DNA of 64,000 bases from Nocardia mangyaensis (GCF_001886715.1 NZ_CP018082.1:1-64000), one strand, 5' to 3'. Shown: positions 37,234 to 48,008, counted from the first letter of the stretch. Numbers and translations are program-made. Notes: a model not told the origin generated them from the sequence alone.

Positions 37234-37872
37234 TCAGGGCTTGCGGGCGACGAGCAGATGGTGGGGAAGCGGTGGATTCGCCAGTGCGCGCCGCTCCACC
37301 GTCAGCCCGGCCGCGCTCAGCGCCTCGACGACCTCGTCGACGGGCCGCAAGGTGAATCCATAAGGAGTGAAAGGCATCTTGGCCATCGCCTCGGGATCAC
37401 CGATGCCGACCACCGCGGTCCCGCCCGACCGGAGCACGCGCGCGAGTTCGGCACACGCAGCGGGCAGATCATCGAGGAAGTAGAGGGTGTTGACGGTGAT
37501 CGCCGCGTCGAGGCTCGCCGCGGGCAGCGGGAGCGAGGCCAGGGAACCCTCCGCCAGTACGAGGCGCAGATCGGCCACCTCCGTCGTGAAACCGACGCGG
37601 GCGCGGGTGAGCATGTCGCGCGAGGGCTCGATGCCGTGCACCACGCCGTCGCGCCCGACACGGGTCAGCAGGAGCCCGAGCCCGACACCGCCGCCGAAGC
37701 CGATATCGGCGACCGTGGCACCCGCCGTCGGTGCCGCCGCGTCGACGGCCGCGGCGATGGCGCGTTTGTTCCCGCGGTTGAGCGCGACCGCCACGCCCTT
37801 GCCGAGCAGTCCGTGCGGATTGCCGAGCTGATCGGCGAGGGTGGTGAGCAGGCGATCCTTGACCCCGGTCAT
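37234..37872 (-). CDS. Class I SAM-dependent methyltransferase
   Basis: The 212-residue methyltransferase has motif I VADIGFGGGVGLGLLL, the acidic loop GIEPSRDML, and motif II/III ITVNTLYFLDDLPAACAELARVLRSGGTAVVGIGDP. It resembles the UbiE/COQ5-like methyltransferase group. A typical C-terminal lid is short. It stands alone between a TetR/hydrolase pair and a secreted protein, and the substrate is not evident. Confidence 0.82.
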   Translation of the reverse strand: MTGVKDRLLTTLADQLGNPHGLLGKGVAVALNRGNKRAIAAAVDAAAPTAGATVADIGFGGGVGLGLLLTRVGRDGVVHGIEPSRDMLTRARVGFTTEVADLRLVLAEGSLASLPLPAASLDAAITVNTLYFLDDLPAACAELARVLRSGGTAVVGIGDPEAMAKMPFTPYGFTLRPVDEVVEALSAAGLTVERRALANPPLPHHLLVARKP

Positions 37873-37949
37873 CCGCCCATCGTAGGGGTGGGCGCGTCGG
37901 ATGAGTCGAATTCTTCCCCTGGGCCTCGAGATTGGGGTTCGATACGCCC

Positions 37950-39398
37950 GTGTCGTTCGTCACCCGCCATCGTGTCACCGCGTCCGCTCGCGCCGCCGCC
38001 CTCGCCCTCGCGCTCACCTGCGCGTCGATGGGTCCGGTCGGTGCCGATCCGGTATCGGGCCAGGTCACCGGGCCGCTCGCGGCACCGAATCCGTTCCTCG
38101 GTCCAGTCGGGACCGCGACGATGCACGGCGACGCGGGCTCCTCCGATGTCACCCCGCTGGCCGGGCCCGCACCCGGCGCCCCCGTCACTGTGTATCCGCT
38201 CGGCGCGGCCTGCCCGACGCTGCTCGAAGGGTCCGACGGCCTTGTCGTCGCCCTGTGCACGGCCATCGCCGGTCAGGCGCCGACGGTCTTCCTGCTCGAT
38301 CCCGCCGCACCGGGTCCGCTCGCGGGCGCGCTCACCTCGCTGGCACTGACCAAGGGCAGTCTCCTCGGCGGCGTGTACGCCTATCTCGACAATGCCGACC
38401 GGCTGGTGCTGGTCGACGGCGATCGACGGCTGCTGCGGGTCGCGCACGAGCGCGCCGCCGACGGCGGGTGGCAGCTGAGCGCGACCGAGCAGGCCGACCT
38501 GTCGGGCGCGATTCCCGAGGGCGACAACGTGACCGGGCTCGTCCCCGACTGGTCGGGCAACGTCTGGTTCGCCACCGGCCACGGCCTGGTCGGGCTGGTG
38601 AACGCGGCGGGCCGGATCGAGACGGTGGCGCTGCCGTCCGGTGAGCAGATCGCCAACAGCATCTCCGCGGCGTCGAATGGTGCTGTGGCGGTGGCGAGTA
38701 CGCACGCGCTCTATGAGCTCGCCGCGAAAGATGGTGCCCCCGTGGTGCGGTGGCGTGCCGCCTATGAGCGCGGTTCGGCGCGCAAGCCGGGTCAGCTCAG
38801 CTGGGGCACCGGCTCGACGCCGACCTATTTCGGTCCGGGTACCGGCGAGGAGTACCTCGCGCTCGTCGACAACGCCGATGACCAGGTGCGGCTGCTCATC
38901 CTGGCCTCCGGTTCGGGCGAGCGGGTGTGCTCGGTGCCGGTCCTCACCGAGGGCGGTCCAGGCAGCGAGAACTCACCCATCGGTATCGGCAACTCCGTCT
39001 TCGTCGCCAGCACCTACGGCTATCCCTATCCGGCCGTCCCCGATGGCGCGGGCCCCGCGGTGCCGGCGACCGCGCCGTTGCGTGGTGGTCTGACCCGCGT
39101 CGACCTCACCCCGACTGGTTGTGCACAGGTGTGGGACAGCCCGGTCCGCAGCGCTGCCGTGCCCAAACTGTCGCTCGCCGACGGCGGTGTCCACACCCTG
39201 CGCCGCGTCGGTCCCGAGACCGCGACCCCGCTCGACGGCTACGAGTACGTGGTCATCGATGCCGCCACGGGCGCGGTGCGCGCGGCGACGCCGCTGCCCG
39301 GCACGGTGGCCCAGGATCCGCTGCAGATGGCGGCCCTCACCACGCATGGCGGAGCGCTGCTGCAAGGCACCGTCACCGGAGTCGTTCGCGTCGGCTGA
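37950..39398 (+). CDS. Secreted hypothetical protein, propeller-like
   Basis: The 482-residue product has a clear signal peptide (TASARAAALALALTCASMGPVGA) with likely cleavage before DPV. The mature part alternates hydrophobic strands and Asp/Gly turns (FLLDPAAPGPLAGALTSLALTKGSLLGGVYAYLDNADRL, VPDWSGNVWFATGHGLVGLV, ALVDNADDQVRLLILASG), a pattern of beta-propeller proteins such as SMP-30/PQQ types. No catalytic motif is evident. GTG 37950 is chosen since it directly precedes the signal sequence; TTG 37932 is an alternative. Confidence 0.7.
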   Translation: MSFVTRHRVTASARAAALALALTCASMGPVGADPVSGQVTGPLAAPNPFLGPVGTATMHGDAGSSDVTPLAGPAPGAPVTVYPLGAACPTLLEGSDGLVVALCTAIAGQAPTVFLLDPAAPGPLAGALTSLALTKGSLLGGVYAYLDNADRLVLVDGDRRLLRVAHERAADGGWQLSATEQADLSGAIPEGDNVTGLVPDWSGNVWFATGHGLVGLVNAAGRIETVALPSGEQIANSISAASNGAVAVASTHALYELAAKDGAPVVRWRAAYERGSARKPGQLSWGTGSTPTYFGPGTGEEYLALVDNADDQVRLLILASGSGERVCSVPVLTEGGPGSENSPIGIGNSVFVASTYGYPYPAVPDGAGPAVPATAPLRGGLTRVDLTPTGCAQVWDSPVRSAAVPKLSLADGGVHTLRRVGPETATPLDGYEYVVIDAATGAVRAATPLPGTVAQDPLQMAALTTHGGALLQGTVTGVVRVG

Positions 39399-40155
39399 TG
39401 GTCCCGGTGACCAGGCATGTTCGCAGCGGCGGTCACCGTCGTCGGTGTGCTGTGGCTCGGTCGCGATCATGGGCATGCCCGGGCTGATGAGGTGAAGATC
39501 ACAGCCTTGTTGTCGGGATGTTTCAGGGGTGTTCTTCGGCCGTTTTCGAGCCGTCTGGCGCTCTATTCGCAACCGGTCATTCGATCGGTTATGGGGCCCC
39601 GGATAGGCTCTTCGGCTTGATTGCTGAGTGCTGATCTTGTTTGCAGCCCTGTAAACAAACCTGAAGTCTCTTTTAAGACATCCGACGTCCGGCAAACCGA
39701 AATTCCCTTGTCGAATCCCCAGGTGATCGGCCATGTGGGCGGGTGGAGGCGAGCTCGAGCAACTGCGGCGGACAATCGCGCGATACGCGGGTCGAGGGCG
39801 CGCGGTTCGTTGTCGAAGGTTTGCCGCAGATGAATTCTCGGTGTTGCTCAACCCTGCTTCAGGGGCGCGCCGGAAGTTAGCTGAGACTGTGGAAAACGCA
39901 GTCTCCACAGCTGTTTGCTGGTTCATGATTCTTACGCCGGACCTGCGCGTCGGGGGTTGCATGGGCATAACGATTGTGTACAGTTAGCGGCAACGCTGGC
40001 CGCAGCTCGAGCCCGACTCGCTGCGGCCAGCGGAACTCAAATGGGGGAGTTCGACACCATCTCGTAACCTCGCTTAGCTACCGGTTGCCCAGTGCCGTCT
40101 CCGGCCGGGTGTGCTCGGAGTTGCCTGCCGCGCAAATGCACGTGCAGATGCGTAT
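39399..40155. other. Long AT-richer gap without a clear gene
   Basis: This is 757 bases between the secreted protein and the end of the SpoIIM gene. The part from about 39,480 to 40,000 is notably less GC-rich than the rest. Short open frames are present, but none has convincing codon use. A DnaA-box-like TGTGGAAAA lies at 39888-39896. The region may be the remains of a lost gene or a binding region for a nucleoid protein. Confidence 0.5.
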
Positions 40156-41190
40156 TCACGCCCGGTCCAGCGCCTTTTCCGCAGGTGCCAGCCACAGTCG
40201 CGCCGGGTCGGGGAGCGCGGCAGGAGCGGCAGCCGCGGCGTCCTGTTCCGCGGCCACCCGGCCGCCGAGACCGAAGACGTAGAACAGGAACAGTGCCTCG
40301 GCGGCGAAGCCGATCGCGATCCGCACCGCCGCGGGCAGCGGACTCGGTGTCACGAACCCCTCGATCAGCCCGGATACGAACAGCACCACCACCAGCCCGA
40401 GCGCCACCGTGGCGGTCGCCTTGCCCTGCCGGGCCATCGCCACGGCCCTGCTGCGCCGTCCCGGGTCCACCAGTGTCCAGCCCAGCTTCAAGCCACACCC
40501 GCCCGCGACGAAGATGGCCGTGAGCTCGAGCGTGCCGTGCGGCAGGATGAAGCCGAAGAACGCGTCGAGGCGACCGGCGTCGGCCATCAATCCACCGGTT
40601 ATCCCCAGATTCAGCGCATTCATGAACAGGACATACACAGCGGGCAGGATCAGCACGCCGGTGAACAGCGCGATCGCGGCGACCCAGGCGTTGTTGGTCC
40701 ACACCTGCGCGGCGAAGGCGTCGTGGGGATGCTCGGAGTAGTAGGTCTCGAACCTGCCGCCGGGCGCGGTGATATCGGAGTGGTCTCCTTCCGGAACCCC
40801 CAGCGCCTCGCGTGCCCCCGGTGAGTGATCGACCAGCGCGGCGAGCACCGTCGACACCGCGAGGAACAGCGCCGTCACGCTCACCCACCACGGCCACGCG
40901 CGATACACCGCTGCCGGGAAGTGCCGGGTGAAGAAGCGTCCGGCCTCCTGCCACGGCTGCGAGCGCGCCCCGAGCACCCGCCCGCGGGCGCGGGCCAGCA
41001 GTGCGCTCAGCCCGGCGACCAGCTCGGGATCGGGATGATGCCCCTGCAGTTTCGCCAGCTGCTGGGAGGTGGCGCGGTAGAGCCGGACGAGTTCCTCGGA
41101 CTCGGCGCCGGAGAGCGTGCGCTGGCGAACGAGCTGATCGAGCCGATACCACGACCGTTGATGCGCCCAGCTGTAGGCATCGGTGTCCAT
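40156..41190 (-). CDS. SpoIIM-family (DUF95) membrane protein, Rv3694c-like
   Basis: The 344-residue stage II sporulation protein M family member has an N-terminal cytosolic helical part (AHQRSWYRLDQLVRQRTLSGAESEELVRLYRATSQQLAKL). About five membrane helices follow, for example WWVSVTALFLAVSTVLAAL, WVAAIALFTGVLILPAVYVLF and ATVALGLVVVLFVSGLIEGF. The conserved FFGFILPHGTLELTAIFVAGGCG matches the family. It is divergent from the RDD gene with only 18 bases between the start codons. In this order it does not imply sporulation. Confidence 0.88.
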   Translation of the reverse strand: MDTDAYSWAHQRSWYRLDQLVRQRTLSGAESEELVRLYRATSQQLAKLQGHHPDPELVAGLSALLARARGRVLGARSQPWQEAGRFFTRHFPAAVYRAWPWWVSVTALFLAVSTVLAALVDHSPGAREALGVPEGDHSDITAPGGRFETYYSEHPHDAFAAQVWTNNAWVAAIALFTGVLILPAVYVLFMNALNLGITGGLMADAGRLDAFFGFILPHGTLELTAIFVAGGCGLKLGWTLVDPGRRSRAVAMARQGKATATVALGLVVVLFVSGLIEGFVTPSPLPAAVRIAIGFAAEALFLFYVFGLGGRVAAEQDAAAAAPAALPDPARLWLAPAEKALDRA

Positions 41191-41208
41191 ATCGGGAATG
41201 CTAGCCAC

Positions 41209-41955
41209 ATGGCCGAATTCACCACCGGCGAAGCGGTGGCGCTCGAACTCCCGATCGCGCGTATCCCCAGCCGTGCGGGCGCGTTCCTGCTCGACCTGTT
41301 GATCCAGCTCACCCTCGCCGCCACCCTGATCTTCCTCGCGACAGCCCTGCTGACGGCGTTCGACGCCGACGAGGCCTGGTGGGCGGTGGCCGGAATCGTC
41401 ACGCTGGTCACGGTGCTGGTCGCCTACCCGGTGTGCAGCGAGACGCTCTCGCGCGGACGGTCCATCGGCAAGCTCGCCTTCGGACTGCGGGTCGTGCGGT
41501 CGGACGCGGGGCCGATCGACTTCCGGCACGCGCTCACCCGCGGACTCACCGGCGCGATTGTGGATTTCTGGATGCTCGGTGCCTTCGGCGCGGTCGCGGT
41601 GATCACCTCGCTGTGCTCGCGCGAGGGCAGGCGGGTGGGCGACGTCCTGGCTGGAACAGTGGTTGTCCACACCCGGCAGAACCTGCCGGTTCCCGCACTG
41701 GTGATGGCGCCGCCGTGGTTGAGCGCCTGGTCGGCGCAGTTGGACACCAGCGTGCTCTCCGACGAGCTCGCCGGCTCGGTGCGCCAGTATCTGACCAGGT
41801 TGCGCACCCTGTCACCGGCCGCGCAGCAGCACCTCGGCAGCCAGCTCGTCGTGGCGGTGTGCGCGGCCATGCGCTGCCAGGTGCCGACCGGATATCCGCC
41901 GTATCACGTGCTCGGCGCGGTGCTGGCGCGACGACAGCAGCTCGCCAGGGTGTAA
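41209..41955 (+). CDS. RDD-family membrane protein
   Basis: The 248-residue product has an RDD domain (IARIPSRAGAFLLDLLIQLTLAATLIFLATALL) with three predicted helices and a GRSIGKLAFGLRVVRSD segment. A soluble C-terminal part (YLTRLRTLSPAAQQHLGSQLVVAVCAAMRC) follows. It pairs with SpoIIM and the DUF58/MoxR genes across the locus, as in mycobacteria (Rv3695-like). The function is unknown. The ATG lies 18 bases from the divergent SpoIIM start. Confidence 0.87.
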   Translation: MAEFTTGEAVALELPIARIPSRAGAFLLDLLIQLTLAATLIFLATALLTAFDADEAWWAVAGIVTLVTVLVAYPVCSETLSRGRSIGKLAFGLRVVRSDAGPIDFRHALTRGLTGAIVDFWMLGAFGAVAVITSLCSREGRRVGDVLAGTVVVHTRQNLPVPALVMAPPWLSAWSAQLDTSVLSDELAGSVRQYLTRLRTLSPAAQQHLGSQLVVAVCAAMRCQVPTGYPPYHVLGAVLARRQQLARV

Positions 41956-41958
41956 GCC

Positions 41959-42043
41959 TGTGGATGAATCAGCCCTGTGCACAAACCTGTTGGTCAGCGG
42001 TGGATGAACTGTGAGTGGCGGTGGACAACTCCACTTGTGCACA
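41959..42043. promoter_or_regulatory. DnaA-box-rich gap between RDD and DUF58
   Basis: The 90-base convergent gap holds TCATCCACA on the minus strand (41959-41967), TGTGCACAA at 41976-41984, a one-mismatch TTGTCCACC on the minus strand near 42021, and TTGTGCACA at 42035-42043. TCATCCACA is the same variant seen at 17253. Confidence 0.55.
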
Positions 42044-42045
42044 AC

Positions 42046-43341
42046 TCACAGGGAGCCGGATTGCTTCAACTCCAGGTACTCGTCGGCCAGTGCCTCGGGC
42101 AGCCGGTCGGGTGAAGTGGCGACCACCGCGACACCGCGACGCCGGAGCGATTCCTGCACCAGTGCCCGCTCGGCCAGCACCGTCTCGGCGGCTGCCGCGG
42201 CGTAGACGGCACCGGCCGTGCCCCGGTCCCGCGCGGCCGCGGCGATCTCGGGATCGGTGACCGAGACGATCAGCACCCGATGACGCTGGGTCAGTGTCGG
42301 CAGGGCGGGCAGCAGATGCTCGGTGACGGTCGGCCCGTCCAGACTGGTGAACCAGACGATCAGCGCACGCCTGCGGACCCGGGTGAGCACCGTGCGGACC
42401 AGCCCGGTGGTGTCGGTGTCGACCAGCCGGGGCGTGACCCCGGCAAGGGTGTGCATGAGTTTCAGCGGCAGCTGATGACCGCCGACACCGCTGGTCTCGG
42501 CGCGCACCTCGCGGTCGTAGGCCAGCAGGTCGACGGTGTCGCCCGCGGCCGCCGCCAGCCCACCCAGCAGCAGCGCCGCCTCGATCGAGGAATCGAGCCG
42601 GGTACCCTCGCCCACGCGCCCGGCGCTGGCCCGCCCGGTGTCGAGCACCATCAGCACGTGCCGGTTGCGTTCGGGCCGCCAGGTGCGTACCAGCACGTCG
42701 GTGGCGCGGGCGGTGGCCCGCCAGTCGATGCTGCGCACGTCGTCGCCCGCCACGTACTCGCGGAACGAATCGAACTCGGTGCCCTGCCCACGCGTGTTCG
42801 CCACATTGCGGCCCTCGAGGTGGTGCAGCCGCTTCACCTTCGAGCGCAGCAGCCGCTCGCTGCGGAACTCGGGCAGCGCGCGTACCCGGCCCGGTACCTC
42901 GACCCGGCGCTGGCGACCGGCGAGTCCCAGCGGACCGAGCAGTCGCAGGGTCACCGGACCGGCGACGCGATCACCGCGGTAGGTGGGAGTCAGGCTGGTG
43001 CGCAACCGGATTCGGGTGCGTGCCGCCAGGTCGAGGTGGTGCGTGCGCTGGTCGGCGCGCGCACTGTCGGGCCAGCTGTCCCACAGGAATCCGCGCACGG
43101 TGGCGGTGCCGGTGTTGGTCACCACCAACTCGACGTCGGCCTCGCGCCCCAGTCGCACGATCGTCAAGGGATCGCGGGTCAGCGTGAGCGCGTCCGCCCG
43201 CGCGGCGAGCGCGAGATCGGTGAGCAGCAGCGCCAGCAGTGCCGCGCACGCGCCGAGCGCGCCGATCCACGACGGAACGCCGAACATCACCACCACCGCC
43301 GCGAGCGTGGTGAGCAGGGTGAACCGGCCTGTGACGACCAC
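42046..43341 (-). CDS. DUF58 domain protein
   Basis: The 431-residue product has two N-terminal membrane helices and a beta-sandwich stretch. A DUF58/vWA-like domain follows, with the signature NTRGQGTEFDSFREYVAGDDVRSIDWRATARATDVLVR and the MIDAS-like VLMVLDTGRAS. DUF58 proteins act with MoxR AAA+ ATPases as metal-insertion or chaperone pairs. The start is placed at GTG 43341, four bases after the moxR stop, because the upstream part of the open frame is Cys/Arg-rich out-of-frame moxR sequence. Confidence 0.88.
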   Translation of the reverse strand: MVVTGRFTLLTTLAAVVVMFGVPSWIGALGACAALLALLLTDLALAARADALTLTRDPLTIVRLGREADVELVVTNTGTATVRGFLWDSWPDSARADQRTHHLDLAARTRIRLRTSLTPTYRGDRVAGPVTLRLLGPLGLAGRQRRVEVPGRVRALPEFRSERLLRSKVKRLHHLEGRNVANTRGQGTEFDSFREYVAGDDVRSIDWRATARATDVLVRTWRPERNRHVLMVLDTGRASAGRVGEGTRLDSSIEAALLLGGLAAAAGDTVDLLAYDREVRAETSGVGGHQLPLKLMHTLAGVTPRLVDTDTTGLVRTVLTRVRRRALIVWFTSLDGPTVTEHLLPALPTLTQRHRVLIVSVTDPEIAAAARDRGTAGAVYAAAAAETVLAERALVQESLRRRGVAVVATSPDRLPEALADEYLELKQSGSL

Positions 43342-43345
43342 GTCG

Positions 43346-44337
<992 letters not shown>

Positions 44338-44341
<4 letters not shown>

Positions 44342-45378
44342 CCGAGCTCCGTCTCGATCCATTCGAGGTGTGCGGCAACGTAATAGAGGGTGTTCTCGTC
44401 CGGCACCGGGCCGAACAGGACCGTGCCGATCTGCTCGGCCGGTACCCCGAGGCGAGTCGCGGCGGTGGTGACGAGTCGATCGTCGGTGAGTCCGCCGCCG
44501 CCCACCCGCGGCCGGATGCGGCGCAGGGTCGCGGTGCGCAGGATCTGCGCGACATGCGCGACGTCACCGGAGCGACGGTACAGCCCGGCTTGCCCGGCGA
44601 GCAGCTCGTTCGCGGCGACCTCGACCGGACGTGGTTCGCCGACCAGCGCCCCGCGCCTGCGTGCTCGCCACCAGACCAGGGTGGCGAAGGCCAGCAGGAA
44701 CATGAGGCCGCCGTAGGCCAGCCAGCCGGGCATTCGGCTGAAGATCGAGTCCTTGCCCTCGCCGAATTCGGGATCGAAGTCGCTGTCGGGCGGATCCGGG
44801 TTGTCGGGCAGCGGCGGCGTGGGCGCGTCGGGTGCGGTCGGTGCCCCGAGGCCCTGCAGCGCGGCGTAGAGCAGCAGGGCGATGGCGATGCCGCCCGCGA
44901 CGGCGGCCCAGAACTTGGGGCTGCGCAACAGCTCCGGCAGCGGCGGAAGTTCTCTGCGCCGCCGGGGAGCTCGCTCGGTGATCTCGACTTCGGTCGGTTC
45001 CGGCACCGGGGGTGGCGCCGACTGCGAGTACCGGTCCGCGTATTCGAGCCTGCGGTATTCGTCCTCGGTGGCCGCGCGACCGCCGTAGACGACCTCGTCG
45101 AAACTGCGTGCGGCCGGATGTAATTCGGTGGAGTGTTCCAGCGGCAGCGCGGTGGTGGCGTCGTCGGCGGTCTCCTGCGCGGTGCGCGAGCGGCGCACCG
45201 GCAGACTGCCGTCCTGCTCGAGGGCGCGCAGCACCGCGCGGAAGCGTTCGCGCAGCGCGCGGTCGTAATCGCGACGGGCCGCGGCGTTCTCGGCGGCGGC
45301 GCGATGTTCGGCGGCCGCGCCGAGCCGGGGCGGTGGTGGGCTGCCGTGCGGCTGGTCGGGGAAGTCGTTGTCGCTCAT
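44338..45378 (-). CDS. DUF4129 domain membrane protein
   Basis: The 346-residue product has an N-terminal soluble helical region (RAAAENAAARRDYDRALRERFRAVLRALEQDGSL) and a membrane helix (FWAAVAGGIAIALLLYAALQGL). A Pro/Asp linker precedes a second helix (LAYGGLMFLLAFATLVWW) and a C-terminal DUF4129-type tail with the Ala/Arg-rich helices ANELLAGQAGLYRRSGDVAHVAQI. It overlaps the neighbouring genes at both ends by four bases. The function is unknown; it is a regular member of moxR/DUF58 operons. Confidence 0.82.
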
Positions 45379-46235
45379 CGGCTGTCACCGGGAAGCCGGA
45401 TGTCCATGCCCTCGCGGGCACAGCGCCGGTCGATGTAGCAGATGGCCCGGCTGGTGGCCTCGACGATCTCGCTGACCGTCACCACCAGCAGCAGCCCACT
45501 CACCAGCAGGGTGATCACCGCCCATCGGTGTGTGCCGGAGAAGTCCGACAGATAGAACGGAATGCCGAACAGCGGCACCGCGAGCACCGTGAAGATCAGC
45601 CGCTGGGTGAGCCACAGCCCGCCGATGGTCCAGTTCGCGCCGTCCACGAGATGCTTGGACCGGGCCACGGCCGCGCCGAACTCCGCGTGCTCGCCGATGA
45701 TCACCGGTTCGGTGACGAACCGTCGGGCCCGCACCTGCGCCAGCCAGATCAGCGCGAGCGGATAGGTGACGATCAGCAGGCTGCCGACCACCAGCACACC
45801 GATCCCGGTCAGCGAGAACATGACCTGCGCGAGCAGTAGCGGCCCCGCGTGTTTGGCCGCCCGCCGCAACGCGGCGCCCGCGCCGAAGGTGACCCCGCCG
45901 AAATCGGCCAGCGCCATCGCGACCGTGGCTCCCCGCAGCACCCACCGCAGCAGCCACAGGCACACCGCCGTCGCCAGGACCACCGCCCACGCGGTCCCCG
46001 CGTCGGACCCGTCGGTGAGATGGGAGACCACGCCGGTCACCGCGAGCACCACGGCCACGGCGAGCACGAGCACGCAGGCGCCGAGCGCGGCGAGGGCCCG
46101 GATATGGGCCTGGATCAGGGCGAACGGCTCGTCGAGCAATTCGCGGAAACGCAGGGGCCGGATCGGAACCGTCGGCGCTCGTGCCGGATCGACTCCCGCC
46201 CCGACGGCGCCGTCCGCTTCGACGGCGGGACGCAC
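45375..46235 (-). CDS. Integral membrane protein of the moxR operon
   Basis: The product of about 286 residues has six to seven hydrophobic segments (ALAALGACVLVLAVAVVLAVTG, AWAVVLATAVCLWLLRWVL, PLLLAQVMFSLTGIGVLVVGSLLIV, WAVITLLVSGLLLVV). It has a conserved pattern RFVTEPVIIGEHAEFGAAVARSKHLV, typical of glycerophosphodiester-phosphodiesterase-like membrane domains. It is the first gene of the moxR operon. GTG 46235 is chosen; TTG 46253 is possible. The function is unknown. Confidence 0.75.
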   Translation of the reverse strand: MRPAVEADGAVGAGVDPARAPTVPIRPLRFRELLDEPFALIQAHIRALAALGACVLVLAVAVVLAVTGVVSHLTDGSDAGTAWAVVLATAVCLWLLRWVLRGATVAMALADFGGVTFGAGAALRRAAKHAGPLLLAQVMFSLTGIGVLVVGSLLIVTYPLALIWLAQVRARRFVTEPVIIGEHAEFGAAVARSKHLVDGANWTIGGLWLTQRLIFTVLAVPLFGIPFYLSDFSGTHRWAVITLLVSGLLLVVTVSEIVEATSRAICYIDRRCAREGMDIRLPGDSR

Positions 46236-46245
46236 GCGGCCGAGT

Positions 46246-47838
46246 CTAACCAATGCCGTCCGAAGTGCCCGATTGGTCGTCGACGCGAGGCTTGGCCAGC
46301 TGGGTGTGTTTCAACCTGCCGCGCAGGGTGACGGTCTCCCCGAGCTCCCAGTGCGCGGCCTCGGTGTCGGCGGCACCGGCCAGCGTGGTCGCCGAACTGA
46401 GCAACCGCTCATCGTGTGCCTTCGACAGTTCGCACAGCCGGGCCGCCTCGTTCACCGCGTCGCCGATGACGGTGAACTCGTAGCGGTTGTGCGTGCCGAC
46501 ATTGCCCGCGACGACCCGGCCCGCGGCCACACCGATGCCCGCGTCCAGGTCGGAGGCGCCGCGCAGCCTGCGCTGGATCGCCCGCGCGCACGACAGCGCC
46601 GAGCCCGCGGCGTCGGCGAGCGGGGCGGGGGTGCCGAACACGGCCAGCGCCGCGTCGCCCTCGAACTTGTTGAGCAGACCGCCGTGCCCCTCCACCTCGT
46701 CGACGACGATGTCGAAGAACCGGTTGAGGATGCCGACGATCTCGGGGGCGGGCAGGGTCGACGCCATGGTGGTCGAGCCGATGATGTCGATGAACAGGGC
46801 GGCGGCCTCGGTCTCGGAGCCGCCCAGTACCGGCTGGGAGGCGATGGCCGCCATCGCCACGTCGTGGCCCACGTGCTTGCCGAACAGGTCCTCGATCATC
46901 GCCCGCTCGCGCAGACCGTGCACCATCGTGTTGAAGCCGCTCTGCAGTTCGCCGAGTTCGGTGCCGTCGTAGAGGGTGATCTCGGCGTCGAGGTCGCCGT
47001 TCTCGACCCGGCGCAGGGCCTGGCGCACACCCTTGATCGGCGCCACCGTCGCCGCCGAGACCTGCGCCATCAACAGCATCCCGAACAGCAGGGCCGAGCC
47101 GCCGAGACTGAGCACGCACACCGCGAGCCTGGCCTTGCTCACCGCGGGATCGGCCAGCGCCCACACCGCGACCGTCATCGCCAGCGCCACCGGCACCCCG
47201 ACCCCGACCAGCCACGACAGCATGGTGCGGCCGAACACGCCGATGCCGCGGCGGCGCTGCGGGTCGGCCTGCAGGACGCGCGCGGTCACCGGGCGCAGGG
47301 CGAATTCCACGATCAGGTAGCTGTTGGCGCACACGACGATCGCCGCGGCGCCGATCGCGAGGAAGACCTTGGGGATCAGCGCGGGCTCGGCCACCCCGTA
47401 GACGATGGTGAGCACGCCGAGCGCCAGCGACCACAGCGCCGCCTGTTGCAGCACCATCCAGCGCGGCGCCGAGGCGGTGACCCGCTGCTCGGCCGCGTTG
47501 GGGACGTGGTCGGGATCGGTCGCCCAGCGCATGGTCCGCAGCCCCGCGGCAGTTCCCCACACCGTGCCGACCGCCAGCGCGACGAACGCGCACAGCGGGG
47601 TGAAGATGGCGTTGATCAGCAGCAGGTCGCGGGTGAACAGGGTCGGACCCGGCAGCACGAAGCCGGCGAGCACGACGGTCATCGCGATGCCGATCAGGTT
47701 CGCGATGAGCAGGGGCACGGTGAGCAGCAACTGCACCCGCACGCGCCGGATCGTCGACTTCTCGTCGGCCGGTCCGAGGAGCGGGGAACCCCACGGCGCT
47801 GATCCGGTCGAGCCGGTCCGTTCGTCGCTGTGGATCAC
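46246..47838 (-). CDS. Class III adenylate cyclase with six-helix N-terminus and HAMP
   Basis: The 530-residue product has six membrane helices (LLLTVPLLIANLIGIAMTVVLAGFV and onward) and a HAMP segment (PIKGVRQALRRVENGDLDAEITLYDGTELGELQSGFNTM). The catalytic domain has LFIDIIGSTTMA as first metal site, NKFEGDAALAVFG and the FTVIGDAVNEAARL end motif with the conserved Asn and Arg. It resembles the mycobacterial Rv1318c/Rv3645 membrane cyclases. GTG 47838 is the likely start; the longer open frame is Arg-rich and out of frame. It probably makes cAMP in response to lipid or pH signals. Confidence 0.9.
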   Translation of the reverse strand: MIHSDERTGSTGSAPWGSPLLGPADEKSTIRRVRVQLLLTVPLLIANLIGIAMTVVLAGFVLPGPTLFTRDLLLINAIFTPLCAFVALAVGTVWGTAAGLRTMRWATDPDHVPNAAEQRVTASAPRWMVLQQAALWSLALGVLTIVYGVAEPALIPKVFLAIGAAAIVVCANSYLIVEFALRPVTARVLQADPQRRRGIGVFGRTMLSWLVGVGVPVALAMTVAVWALADPAVSKARLAVCVLSLGGSALLFGMLLMAQVSAATVAPIKGVRQALRRVENGDLDAEITLYDGTELGELQSGFNTMVHGLRERAMIEDLFGKHVGHDVAMAAIASQPVLGGSETEAAALFIDIIGSTTMASTLPAPEIVGILNRFFDIVVDEVEGHGGLLNKFEGDAALAVFGTPAPLADAAGSALSCARAIQRRLRGASDLDAGIGVAAGRVVAGNVGTHNRYEFTVIGDAVNEAARLCELSKAHDERLLSSATTLAGAADTEAAHWELGETVTLRGRLKHTQLAKPRVDDQSGTSDGIG

Positions 47839-48008
47839 CCTCGAACTGTAAACCGATCTGGCGATCCAGCGGCGATCTATTGTCCAGGTCACAGTGCGTC
47901 CGATTGTGCTATATAACCAGACCGCGATGCCTTTTCGGGGGTGCGGTGGTGGTGCGACCGGGTGAGTCGGCGGAGATCCTGTTCGGAGTACAGATGTCCA
48001 CTGAACGG

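Noticed and set aside
39621..39833. Short plus-strand frame in the AT-richer gap
   Set aside because: No ribosome binding site, poor codon use and no recognisable product. It may be a decayed fragment, but nothing supports a gene.
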